Source of the DNA: FEN-1219 sp035644475
GTDB taxonomy: Bacteria; Pseudomonadota; Gammaproteobacteria; Steroidobacterales; Rariloculaceae
Assembly: GCA_035644475.1 (NCBI GenBank)
Contig: DASQOL010000183.1
Location: 1-37,456, forward strand
Direction of reading: 5' to 3'
DNA length: 37,456 bases
Position numbers and translations under genes: made by a program. The first letter of the stretch is position 1. Every line of letters starts with the position of its first letter. This document shows positions 1 to 7,994 of the stretch, piece by piece. The notes under the pieces are model-generated. The model was not told the DNA's origin. It did not search any database and saw only the letters and a program-made list of their open reading frames with translations.

Positions 1-951
1 GACGCGCGGCTGATCGTCGTCCGACGTTCGCGCCGCGCCGCTCTGCAGCCGCACGACGAGCTCGTCACCCGTGATCTTCGCGTAGCGCCGCAGGATCGAG
101 CCGCTCGTCGGCGCGACTCCGGAAAGAATGTTGTGCGACACCTCGCCGGGATAGACGCCGAGGCTTCCGAAATAGCCGATGTAGCCGCGCAGCGCCGCTT
201 GCGCTTCTTCGGCCGTCGCGGTTTCGCCGGCGAATGGCTCGCGCACCCGCGGCGGGAAGTGCACGCCGACGAAGCCGGCGGGCGTGTAGACGATCACGCT
301 CGGCCCGCGCTGACTCTCGCGCTCGATCTCGCCGGTGGCCGGATTGACTTGTCGCTCTCCGACATTGCGCCAGAAGCCGACGACCTGGCGGTAGGCGGGA
401 CTCAGATTTTCCACCGTCGGAAATCGTTGCCAGGTCCAGCGCGTGTCGCCCTGCGCCTGCGGTTCTTTCGTCGACGTGACCACGAGTCGGTCGCCCTCCA
501 GCTCGAACGACCGGGAGAAGGCGAGGCCCTGCACGCTCGGACTCACGCCCGCCTCGGCGGTGAACCGCATGCGACCGGCAGGCTCATCCACGGTGTATCG
601 CCCCCAGAAGCCGCCGTATTCCTCCAAAGTCGACAGTGCGCCGGTGGGAATTGCCGCGCCTTGCACGCGGGCCGGTGTCGCGTTGAAGAACTCGAACACG
701 TTGCCCGCGCGGTCGAGAACGAGGAGCCCGTGTGGCGCGCGCGCGCGCACCGGAGTATCGCTGCCGGCCTGTTTGTCGACCGACACGAGGGTCCACGAGC
801 TCACGAGCCGGTCCGCGACGCCGGCCGCTTGCGCCTCGAGCGCCGCGCCGACGCCGAACGCGAGCGTCACGATCCCCGCGGCGAAGAACACCGGCGTGCG
901 ACTCGGAGAGCGCGCGGCCAATCGAAGGTCTCTCCGGAAGCTCCAGCGCAT
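1..951 (-). CDS. Tandem lipocalin-like domain protein, 3' end beyond window
   Basis: The frame is open from an ATG at 951 to the window edge: 317 residues and no stop. The N-terminus has a basic stretch, a hydrophobic segment (about residues 21-37) and an Ala-rich AQAAG region, so export is likely. Two similar halves follow. The first runs about 47-175 (DRLVSSWTLVS, YGGFWGRYTVDE, LEGDRLVVTS). The second starts near 186 (RQVVGFWRNVG, YIGYFGSLGVYPGE, ITGDELVVRL). This fits two copies of the lipocalin-like domain of the Lipocalin_5 type, a small beta-barrel family with no established reaction. It lies 8 nt after the stop of the upstream DUF6152-type gene and is probably in the same operon. The ligand is unknown. 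The domain call rests on motif pattern only. Confidence 0.75.
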   Translation of the reverse strand, partial: MRWSFRRDLRLAARSPSRTPVFFAAGIVTLAFGVGAALEAQAAGVADRLVSSWTLVSVDKQAGSDTPVRARAPHGLLVLDRAGNVFEFFNATPARVQGAAIPTGALSTLEEYGGFWGRYTVDEPAGRMRFTAEAGVSPSVQGLAFSRSFELEGDRLVVTSTKEPQAQGDTRWTWQRFPTVENLSPAYRQVVGFWRNVGERQVNPATGEIERESQRGPSVIVYTPAGFVGVHFPPRVREPFAGETATAEEAQAALRGYIGYFGSLGVYPGEVSHNILSGVAPTSGSILRRYAKITGDELVVRLQSGAARTSDDDQPRV

Positions 952-959
952 AGGTACGG

Positions 960-2012
960 CTACTCCCGCAAGAATCTGCGAGCGGTATCGAGATCGCACC
1001 CCATCGGCATGAAGTCGACGTCGGGCCGCGCGGCCCAGTGCATCGTGCCTTCGACCGCTTGTGTGAGGTACTCGGGGTCTTCGACCTTGAAGCGATACGT
1101 CAGCGTGCGCCCGCCGGGGTCGGGCTCGAAGCGCTCGACGAGATGCTTGGCGCCGCTCGACGGCAATCCCGCTGCGAGGCCCAAGCGATGCTCCGAGAAT
1201 CGCGCCGTGTCGACGACGAGCGTGTTGCCCTCCCATGCGCCGATCGAGTGCCCCTGCACGGTGGTCGGCGCGCCGTCGTGCGTTCCGAGCCCCACGTGGA
1301 CCACGCGCTCGACGCCGTCGAGCTCGCCGCGGATGAGCACCGTGGCGTCGCGCAGCTCGATGTTCTTGAACCCCGGCAGCATCATGTACGCGGGAGAGCT
1401 GAAGGAGACGCAATCCGCGCCGGGATTCACGGAGTCCGTGAACTCGCGCATCGCGGCCGCGCCCTTGGGCGTGACGGGTAGCTGCGCCGCCGCCGGACTG
1501 AAGAACTGCCCGAGCACGGGCTCGGCCACCGTGGCCCAGGTGCCGGACACCGACTCGCGCGTAGCAGGTCCCGCGGCTTGCGGCGCGGCGCCGCCGTCGG
1601 ACGCGGCCGCTCGAGCTGGCGGATTCCCGCCCGCGAACACGCGGGTGCCGTCGTACACGGTCACGCCGGCTTTCTGCAGCGTGAGCAAGGAGGCGATGTT
1701 GCGTGCCCGATTGCGTCCGGGGTTCGCGGTCATGCTCACGCGGTCGCCGACGGCCAGCGCGTCGTGCGACCAGCCCATGGCCTTGAGCGTGCTCGGCGGA
1801 AACGCCTCCACCTGCCAGACGCGTTCGCCGCCGGCGGAGGTCTCGCGGATGGTGAGGTACACGTGCGGATTGGCCCAGTCGTAGTCGATGAGCGTGCCCT
1901 CGATGCTCACGACTGCTTGCTGATCGTAGGCCGCCGGGCTGTGGTGGGCGCCTGCTAGCGACGGGACGAACAGCACCAGGAGCACGCCGAGGGCGAGCGT
2001 TCGTTGTCGCAT
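960..2012 (-). CDS. Exported DUF6152-type protein with extra C-terminal domain
   Basis: A 350-residue protein. I start at the ATG at 2012, not the further upstream start at 2054, because the sequence MRQRTLALGVLLVLFVPSLA is a clean signal peptide ending before AHHSP, and GAGAAAGA lies just upstream. Mature residues begin HHSPAAYD, the hallmark of DUF6152, followed by VSIEGTLIDYDWANPHVYL. The second half carries SIGAWEGNTLVVDT and ends in a conserved-looking MPMGCDLDTARRFLRE. That second half resembles the separate 276-residue protein encoded at 24178-25008, so this gene looks like a fusion of two proteins that are encoded separately elsewhere in the window. The function is unknown; a periplasmic location is inferred. 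It precedes the lipocalin-like gene. Confidence 0.85.
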   Translation of the reverse strand: MRQRTLALGVLLVLFVPSLAGAHHSPAAYDQQAVVSIEGTLIDYDWANPHVYLTIRETSAGGERVWQVEAFPPSTLKAMGWSHDALAVGDRVSMTANPGRNRARNIASLLTLQKAGVTVYDGTRVFAGGNPPARAAASDGGAAPQAAGPATRESVSGTWATVAEPVLGQFFSPAAAQLPVTPKGAAAMREFTDSVNPGADCVSFSSPAYMMLPGFKNIELRDATVLIRGELDGVERVVHVGLGTHDGAPTTVQGHSIGAWEGNTLVVDTARFSEHRLGLAAGLPSSGAKHLVERFEPDPGGRTLTYRFKVEDPEYLTQAVEGTMHWAARPDVDFMPMGCDLDTARRFLRE

Positions 2013-2087
2013 GAGTCTTTCTCGTTGGTTTCGCTCAGGCCGATACTGCGCCAACCCCGCGTGCTGTCACCGAGCGAGCGCTTCGGT

Positions 2088-2837
2088 TCAGCGCGCGGGC
2101 AGGCCGAGCTGCTTGCGTAGCTCGGGCGCCGTCATGACCTTCACGTAGACGGGCGAGCCGACGTCGAAAAGTCGCGCGCTCGAGAGCGGCCCGACCATCA
2201 CTGGCTCGAAGCCCGCGTCGCGCACGAGCTGACTCGTGACGGCAACCGCGTGCTCGTCGTCGCCGGCCACCGGGATCGCGGCGAGCTCCCCCGTGCGGTG
2301 CGCGAGGCTGCTCAGATTGGTATAGATGATGGAGTTGAACGCACGCACCAGACGGGCGCCCGGCAGGTATTTCGGATCGGCGACGCCGGCGCCCTCTTTG
2401 CGGGCTTGCTCGGCCATCGGACCGTCGCGGTCCGGGTAGGGATTCGTCAGATCTATCACGGTCTTGCCGACGGTGGCCGACTTGATCTCTTCGCCTACCT
2501 GCGGCCATTGGCCGTAGGGCATCGCGATGACCACGACGGGGCCGAAGGCCGCGGCCTCGCGCGCCGTGCCGACGTGCACGTTCGGCCCGATCGCCTGCGC
2601 CTGTGCCTTGAGCTCGTCGGGATGGCGGGAAGAGATCATGACCTCGTGGCCGGCCTTCGCCCAGAGCTCGGCGAGCCCGGCCCCCATCTTCCCCGCGCCG
2701 ACGATCCCGATCTTCGTCGGCTCGGCCGCACCGGTTGCGGCCGGTAGTCCGGCGAGCGAGAGGCCGGAGGCGGCGAGGAGCATCGCGCAGAGCCGGCCGA
2801 TCGGCGTTGCGCGAGGACGGGCGACGCGACTGTTCAT
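2088..2837 (-). CDS. Exported F420/NADP-oxidoreductase-like Rossmann protein
   Basis: A 249-residue protein. Residues 1-38 form a basic, hydrophobic, Ala-rich leader (PIGRLCAMLLAASGLSLAGL, then ATGAAEP). A dinucleotide-binding fold follows: KIGIVGAGKMG (GxGxxG at 47-52), then MISSRHPDE, typical of an NADP-binding second strand, and VVVIAMPYGQWPQV. This matches the family 'NADP oxidoreductase, coenzyme F420-dependent', which is normally cytoplasmic. The family also includes NADPH-dependent reductases that do not use F420, so the cofactor partner is not determined. The leader is unusual: either the protein is exported folded or the true start is internal, near KIGIVG. Its start has only a weak ribosome site. 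It lies between the M13 peptidase and the DUF6152-type gene, same strand. Confidence 0.8.
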   Translation of the reverse strand: MNSRVARPRATPIGRLCAMLLAASGLSLAGLPAATGAAEPTKIGIVGAGKMGAGLAELWAKAGHEVMISSRHPDELKAQAQAIGPNVHVGTAREAAAFGPVVVIAMPYGQWPQVGEEIKSATVGKTVIDLTNPYPDRDGPMAEQARKEGAGVADPKYLPGARLVRAFNSIIYTNLSSLAHRTGELAAIPVAGDDEHAVAVTSQLVRDAGFEPVMVGPLSSARLFDVGSPVYVKVMTAPELRKQLGLPAR

Positions 2838-2931
2838 GGGTTGATCACCGATCGAGAATTCCGATGCGCGAGTATCGGCTCGAGGCGCCGGTCGTTCAAT
2901 CTTTGCAGCGGCCCGGCGATGGACAGTGTGG

Positions 2932-5034
2932 CTACCAGATCTTCACCTGCGCCTCGCCGGAACGCACCATCGCGTCGCCGGCCGAACAGCCGAACGCCGC
3001 GGCGAACGACGGCATGTTCGAGGGCGGCCCGATCGCTCGGAGCTTCGCGGGCGCGTGCGGATCCACGTTGAGCAGCACGAGCTGGCGCTTGTCGCGGATG
3101 TTGCTTCGCCAGATGCGAGCCCAGTTCATGAACAAGCGCTGGTCCTGAGTGTAGCCGTCGATCTTGCTTCCGGCCTCCGCCGGATGGCCCTCGAGCGCAG
3201 TGCGCAACGCGTCGTACGCGACGCTCAAGCCCCCGAGGTCCGCGATGTTCTCGCCGAGTGTGAGCCGGCCGTTCACGTGCTTGTCGGGCTGGTCGGCGAT
3301 CGGGGCGTAGGCGTCGAACTGCTCGACGAGCTTCGCCGCTCGAGCGTCGAACTCGGCGCGGTCTTCCTTCGTCCACCAGTCCAGGTTGTTGCCGTCGCCG
3401 TCGAACTGACTGCCCTCGTCGTCGAAGCCGTGCGAGGACTCGTGCCCGATCGTGCCGCCGATGCCGCCGTAGTTGATCGCGTCGTCGCCCTTGGCGTAGA
3501 AGAACGGGGGCTGCAGGATCGCGGCGGGGAAGTTGATCGTGTTGTCGGTGGGGTTGTAGTACGCGTTCACCGTCTGCGGCGTCATCGACCATTCTTTGCG
3601 GTCGGTCGGCGTGCCGATCTTCGCGATGTCGTATTGGTAGTTGAACTTGCCCGCGGCCATCACGTTGTCGTAGTAGCGATCGGGAGTGACGCTCAAGCCC
3701 GACCAATCGCGCCACGTGTCCGGATAGCCGATCTTCGGCAGAAACTTCTCCCACTTCGCGAGCGCCTTCTGCTTGGTCGCGTCGCTCATCCACTCGAGAT
3801 TCGCGATCCGGGCCTTGAGTGCGGCGCGAACGTTCGCGACGAGCTCTTCGGCGCGCGCCTTTGCGTCGGGCGGGAAGTACTCCGCGACGTACAGTTGTCC
3901 CAGAGCCTGCCCCATCCCGCCGTTGACCGCGCCGAGCACACGTTTCCAACGCGCGCGCTGCTCCGGCTGACCGTTGAGCGTCTTGCCGGAGAACTCGAAG
4001 TCTTCCTGCTGGAACGGCTCGGACAAATAGGGCGCCGCGTCGGCGATGACGTGCAGCGCGAGATAGTCGCGCCACCGCTCGACCGGCGCGCTCGCGAGCA
4101 GCTCGTTCAACCCCGCAAAGAACTTCGGCTGCGACAGTGAGAATCCGTCGACCGCGACGCCCTGCGCCACGAAGAACGTCCGCCAGTCGAAGCGCGGCGT
4201 CGTTCGGAGAGCCTCGTCGAGGCTGACGAAGTGGTACTGGTTTTGCGGGTCGCGCAGCTCGACGGGCTGTAGCGAGTAGCCCGCGAGCTTCGTCTCGAGC
4301 TCGAGCACGGACGCGGCGCTGCGTGCCGCCGGGTCCGCTGGCACACCCGCCAGCTCGAAAAACCGGGCCATGTGAGCGACGTAGGCAGTGCGGATCTCGC
4401 GGTATTCGTCCTTGGAGTAGTAGTCCGGGCTCGGCAGTCCCAAGCCGCCCTGGTTCACGTACGCGATCTGCCGCGCCGCGTTCTTGTAGTCGGCGCCGCT
4501 CGAGAAAAAGAACAGCTGCTGGTCGCCGCGGCTGAACGAGAGCCTGAGCCATGCCGTCACGTCGTCGGGCGTCTTCAGCGCGGCGATCTCGGCGAGCTTC
4601 GGCTTGATCGGATCGAAGCCCGCGGCGTCGATCGCCGCCTCATCCATGCCGGAGCGATAGAGGTAGCCGATCTGTCGCTCGATCGACCCCGCCGCGGTTT
4701 GCGCGGCATTGCGCGCTGCGCGCTCGACGAGCGTGTGTTGGTTCTCGAGGCTTTGCTCGGCGAGCGCGTCGAACGCGCCCCAGCGCGTGCGATCGGGCGG
4801 AATCGGATTCGCCGCGATCCAGCGCGAGTTGACGAAGCCGTTGAAGTCGGTGCATGCGGCGATGGAATCGTCGAGCTCCGCCACGTCGAACACGGGCAGG
4901 CGCTCGGCGGCCGGCAGAGAGGCGGGCGCCGATTTCGCGGCCGCGCGCTCCTCGTCCGAACCGGCACGCGGTCCGCAGCCGGCGAGACCCGCGGCGGCGG
5001 CAACTATGGCAATCGGCTTGACCCACGAGACCAC
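2932..5034 (-). CDS. M13 family metallopeptidase, lipoprotein (neprilysin/PepO-like)
   Basis: A 700-residue zinc endopeptidase. It starts at GTG 5034, supported by GAGAGGAA eight bases upstream. The lipobox LAGC puts the lipidated Cys at 20. The N-terminal M13 domain is followed by the catalytic domain. That domain has NAYY (490-493, substrate backbone binding), HESSH (531-535, zinc ligands and catalytic Glu), and GENIADLGG (third zinc ligand E595, D599). The C-terminus ends CSAGDAMVRSG...VKIW, a close variant of the family's terminal motif. Length and motif spacing are normal, so it should be active. As a lipoprotein it probably trims peptides at the outer membrane or in the periplasm. About 110 bp separate it from the upstream permease gene. 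Confidence 0.95.
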   Translation of the reverse strand: MVSWVKPIAIVAAAAGLAGCGPRAGSDEERAAAKSAPASLPAAERLPVFDVAELDDSIAACTDFNGFVNSRWIAANPIPPDRTRWGAFDALAEQSLENQHTLVERAARNAAQTAAGSIERQIGYLYRSGMDEAAIDAAGFDPIKPKLAEIAALKTPDDVTAWLRLSFSRGDQQLFFFSSGADYKNAARQIAYVNQGGLGLPSPDYYSKDEYREIRTAYVAHMARFFELAGVPADPAARSAASVLELETKLAGYSLQPVELRDPQNQYHFVSLDEALRTTPRFDWRTFFVAQGVAVDGFSLSQPKFFAGLNELLASAPVERWRDYLALHVIADAAPYLSEPFQQEDFEFSGKTLNGQPEQRARWKRVLGAVNGGMGQALGQLYVAEYFPPDAKARAEELVANVRAALKARIANLEWMSDATKQKALAKWEKFLPKIGYPDTWRDWSGLSVTPDRYYDNVMAAGKFNYQYDIAKIGTPTDRKEWSMTPQTVNAYYNPTDNTINFPAAILQPPFFYAKGDDAINYGGIGGTIGHESSHGFDDEGSQFDGDGNNLDWWTKEDRAEFDARAAKLVEQFDAYAPIADQPDKHVNGRLTLGENIADLGGLSVAYDALRTALEGHPAEAGSKIDGYTQDQRLFMNWARIWRSNIRDKRQLVLLNVDPHAPAKLRAIGPPSNMPSFAAAFGCSAGDAMVRSGEAQVKIW

Positions 5035-5119
5035 GGTGTATTCCTCTCGACTTGACAGCTGGACTCTAAAGGAACGGGCCGCAGCCGCGCAAACCGGCTC
5101 GAGTCGGGAGGCCCCCGGC

Positions 5120-5139
5120 CGGCCGCGGCGCCGCGGCCG
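5120..5139. terminator. GC palindrome between permease and M13 genes
   Basis: A perfect 20-bp palindrome (CGGCCGCGGC and its complement) lies 8 bp past the stop of the permease gene on the minus strand. It could fold as a hairpin that ends or slows permease transcripts. There is no T-run, so intrinsic termination is doubtful. Confidence 0.35.
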
Positions 5140-5147
5140 CAGACGAG

Positions 5148-7583
5148 CTAGTCTTGGTGCAATACCGTTGCAGGATCGGTGCGTGACGCACGGCGCGCCG
5201 GCAACACGCTTGCCGCGAGCGCCGCGAGCGCGAGCAATCCCACCACCGCGAGATAGGCGACCGGATCGAGCGGGCTCAGGCCGTATAACCGGCTGCGTAG
5301 GACTTGCGAGGCGACGGCGGCCAGCACGACGCCGACGATCGAGCCGACCGCCACCGCGCGGCCGTTGACGCGCAGCACCATCGCCGTGATCTCATGTGGC
5401 CGAGCACCGAGCGCCATGCGCACGCCGATCTCACGGCGCTGCCGCTCCACGGAGTAGGAGATCACACCGTAGACTCCGACGGTGGCGAGCACCAGCGCGA
5501 GTAAGCCCAGCGCGCCCGCGATTCGAGCCACGTTCGCGCTCGTCCCGAGCGACCGCTCCACTTGCTCGTGCAGCGGGATCGGCTCCGCCGCCGCGCGCGG
5601 CTCCAGCTGGCGGACCCTCGCGGCGGCGCCGGCAGCGAACGCCGACGGCACGAGCACGAACGCCGGCCCGCTCACGAGGTTGCCGTCGGGAACGAACGGT
5701 GCGTAGTACGTTGGCTGAATCATGCCGATGCGCTGCAGTTGTGCGTCGCGCACGACGCCGACCACCTCGTGCACGCGGCCCAAGATGATCACGTTCCGGC
5801 CGATCGGGTTTGCGTCTCCCCAGCACGCGCGGGCGAGCGACTCGTCCACCACCATCGATTCCGGGCTCGCGCCCCCCGCGCGCACCGTGCTGCCGGCCAC
5901 GATCGGAATGCGCAGCACGTCGAAGAAAGCGGGCGACACTCGCTGCGTCACGATCCGGTCGGTGTTGCACCGCGCGCCGAACCCCGTGCTCTCCCAGCGC
6001 TCGCCCAGAGGCAGCAGCATGCTCACGGCGGCCGGCGTGCCGCCCGCTCGGAGGCTTGCGACGAGCTCGTCGTAGAACGCGGCTTCGCGCGCGGGATCGT
6101 AGGCATTCGGCGGCAGTGTCACGCGCAGCGCCGTGACTCCGCTCGTATCGAAACCCAACTCGAGCGATCGCGCGCGATCCACGCCGCGCACGAGCAGCGC
6201 CGCGGCGAGGAGCAGCAGCACGCTGATCGCAACTTGCGTGCCGAGCAGCACGCCGCGCAGCCGCGCGCGCGGATTCACCTGTCCGTTTTGCTGCTTCAGC
6301 GCATCGTTGACGCTCGTTCCCGTGGCGCGCAGAGCGGGGACCAACCCAAAAGCCGCTGCGCTCACGAGCGCTACCACGATCGCGTACCCGAGCACGCGCA
6401 GGTCCGGTGACAGGTGCACGTTGTCGGGGATCAGCTTGCCGGCGAACCGCAGCACAACGCCGGGCAACGTTGCCGCGAGCGCGAGGCCGGCGGCGCTTGC
6501 GAGCCCCGCGAGCACTAGGCTCTCCGTAAGCAGCTGGCGCATCACGCGCCCGCGTCCCGCGCCGAGCGCCGCGCGCACCGCGATCTCGCGTCGGCGCAAC
6601 GTGCCGCGCGCCAGCAGCAGATTGCTGACGTTCGCGCACGCGAGCAGCAGTATCGAGCCGAACGCGGTGACGACGATGGCCAGCGTCGGCGCGAGCAGCT
6701 GCCGCCGCGTCGGGTGATCCAGCACTGCCGTGCCGGTCAACAGGATCTCGCCGGGCGGGCGTGCGAAGGCGCCTTCGCGTGGGATTGCGGTCGAGTACTG
6801 CAGGAACAGGGCTCCGAGCTCCGCCTGCGCCTCGGCGCGCGAAACGCCGGGCGCGAGCCGCGCCGAGACGTCGACGCAACAGCGGTTCGGATCCGTGAGC
6901 AGTCCGGACGCTGCCGGATCGGTCGCACGCACGACGGGATAAGTGGCGAGCGGCACCCAAAGATCGGTGCGCTCGGTGTCGACACCGCCGAACGATTCGG
7001 CTGCCACGCCGATCACCGTGAACGGCACGCCCTCGAGCCGGACCGTCGCGCCGAGCACATCCGGGCTCGCCGCGTAGTCGCGGACCCACAGCGCGTGGCT
7101 GATGACGCCCACCGTCACGGCCGACCCCACGAGGTCGTCCTCCGGGAGAAAGCCGCGGCCGAGCGCCATGCCCACGTGGAGCACGTCGAAGAAATTGGCT
7201 GTGACGAACGCGGCACGCGCTACGGCGTTCGCGTCGTCCCCGCCGAGCTCGGCGCGATACGTGCGGGTTGCGAGCACGCCTTCGACCGTGCGGCTGTTGT
7301 CGTCGAGGTAGCGCGCGGCGGTCAGTGCCAAGCCGAACCACCGAGTGTCGTGAATATTCACGACACGGCTCGGCTCCGGCACGTCCCATGGCCGCGTGAG
7401 CAGCGAGTTGATCACCGTGAACACGCTCGTGTTCAGCCCGATGCCGAGCACGAGCGCGAGCATCGCCATCGCCGTAAACGACGGCTGCGCGGCGAGCGAA
7501 CGCGCCGCGTAGCGCAGGTCTTGCCACGCGCTGTCGAGCCACGAGGCAGCACGTGCGACGCTCGCGCGGTGGGATCGGTTCAT
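5148..7583 (-). CDS. MacB/FtsX-type permease of the ADOP kind (duplicated orphan permease)
   Basis: An 811-residue membrane protein. The ATG at 7583 has a strong site (AGGAGA seven bases upstream). The frame stays open to 7826, but that extension shows no recognisable domain. Layout: a first transmembrane helix near 30-55 (GIGLNTSVFTVINSLL), a periplasmic MacB-like core domain, three FtsX-type helices, a second core domain, and a C-terminal FtsX block with YGVISYSVERQRREIGVRMA and PARRASRTDPATVL. This duplicated two-unit arrangement in one chain is typical of the ADOP permeases, which are usually encoded without an ATPase; none is encoded nearby. The substrate is unknown. MacB relatives transmit force to export peptides or lipoproteins, but that role here is inference. 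Confidence 0.9.
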   Translation of the reverse strand: MNRSHRASVARAASWLDSAWQDLRYAARSLAAQPSFTAMAMLALVLGIGLNTSVFTVINSLLTRPWDVPEPSRVVNIHDTRWFGLALTAARYLDDNSRTVEGVLATRTYRAELGGDDANAVARAAFVTANFFDVLHVGMALGRGFLPEDDLVGSAVTVGVISHALWVRDYAASPDVLGATVRLEGVPFTVIGVAAESFGGVDTERTDLWVPLATYPVVRATDPAASGLLTDPNRCCVDVSARLAPGVSRAEAQAELGALFLQYSTAIPREGAFARPPGEILLTGTAVLDHPTRRQLLAPTLAIVVTAFGSILLLACANVSNLLLARGTLRRREIAVRAALGAGRGRVMRQLLTESLVLAGLASAAGLALAATLPGVVLRFAGKLIPDNVHLSPDLRVLGYAIVVALVSAAAFGLVPALRATGTSVNDALKQQNGQVNPRARLRGVLLGTQVAISVLLLLAAALLVRGVDRARSLELGFDTSGVTALRVTLPPNAYDPAREAAFYDELVASLRAGGTPAAVSMLLPLGERWESTGFGARCNTDRIVTQRVSPAFFDVLRIPIVAGSTVRAGGASPESMVVDESLARACWGDANPIGRNVIILGRVHEVVGVVRDAQLQRIGMIQPTYYAPFVPDGNLVSGPAFVLVPSAFAAGAAARVRQLEPRAAAEPIPLHEQVERSLGTSANVARIAGALGLLALVLATVGVYGVISYSVERQRREIGVRMALGARPHEITAMVLRVNGRAVAVGSIVGVVLAAVASQVLRSRLYGLSPLDPVAYLAVVGLLALAALAASVLPARRASRTDPATVLHQD

Positions 7584-7686
7584 GCGCTTCTCCTGAGATT
7601 GCTTGAGCGCCGAAGCAACGACCATGCCAGCGGCGATGGCGGGCTCGGACCGCCGGTTCGGGGGCGTAGGGTTAGTGACTCGTCGG

Positions 7687-7795
7687 CTCGAACCATCCCA
7701 GTTTCGCGAGCGCGGTGGCGCTTCCGGGACGGTGGCCCAATCCAGCCGCGCCACGCCACCGTCCGGCGCCGCGCCAAGCGGCCGGCGGTTCAGAG
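7687..7795 (-). repeat. Unrecognised dispersed repeat, copy 1 (longer)
   Basis: Two blocks of this segment recur at 9817-9881 in the same orientation. Block 7762-7795 matches 9848-9881 with about 4 differences in 34. Block 7687-7718 matches 9817-9847 with about 6 differences in 32. Copy 2 lacks the 43 bp between the blocks (7719-7761). The indel breaks any shared reading frame, so the repeat looks non-coding. I do not recognise the family. Confidence 0.6.
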
Positions 7796-7876
7796 CAGGC
7801 GGGATCTCCGCGCACTGCTGACCCACGATCGGTACACGTCCCGAGGGTTCGTTATGTTCAGCGACAGCGAATCGGT

Positions 7877-7906
7877 TTGCTCACGATCCGCCCCGTCTGC
7901 TATATA
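7877..7906 (+). promoter_or_regulatory. Possible sigma-70 promoter for the lipoprotein gene
   Basis: TTGCTC and TATATA are separated by 18 bp, about 90 bp before the lipoprotein ATG, in the only AT-rich patch of the interval. The match to consensus is partial. Confidence 0.3.
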
Positions 7907-7994
7907 GCCTTTGAACGCCGTCGACGCGACACGACAAAAAAACGCGACCAAAAAGCGGCGATCGTCACTTCAACGAAGAGAGAGAGCTAAAACG

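Larger units (their letters stand above)
7584..7994. other. Divergent intergenic region (permease / lipoprotein)
   Basis: This 411-bp region has no convincing gene. The permease frame remains open through it to 7826 but without recognisable domains. It holds one copy of an imperfect dispersed repeat (7687-7795) and an AT-rich patch near 7900 that may be the promoter of the lipoprotein gene. Confidence 0.7.

Noticed and set aside
133..1884. A 583-codon plus-strand open frame overlapping the lipocalin-like and DUF6152-type genes
   Set aside because: It is Arg/Ser/Ala-rich with no domain or signal, and lies opposite two frames that do carry domains and signal peptides. It is an antisense shadow caused by high GC.
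7584..7826. N-terminal extension of the permease frame beyond the ATG at 7583
   Set aside because: The AGGAGA site and the first helix fit the start at 7583. The extension covers a dispersed repeat and has no recognisable domain.
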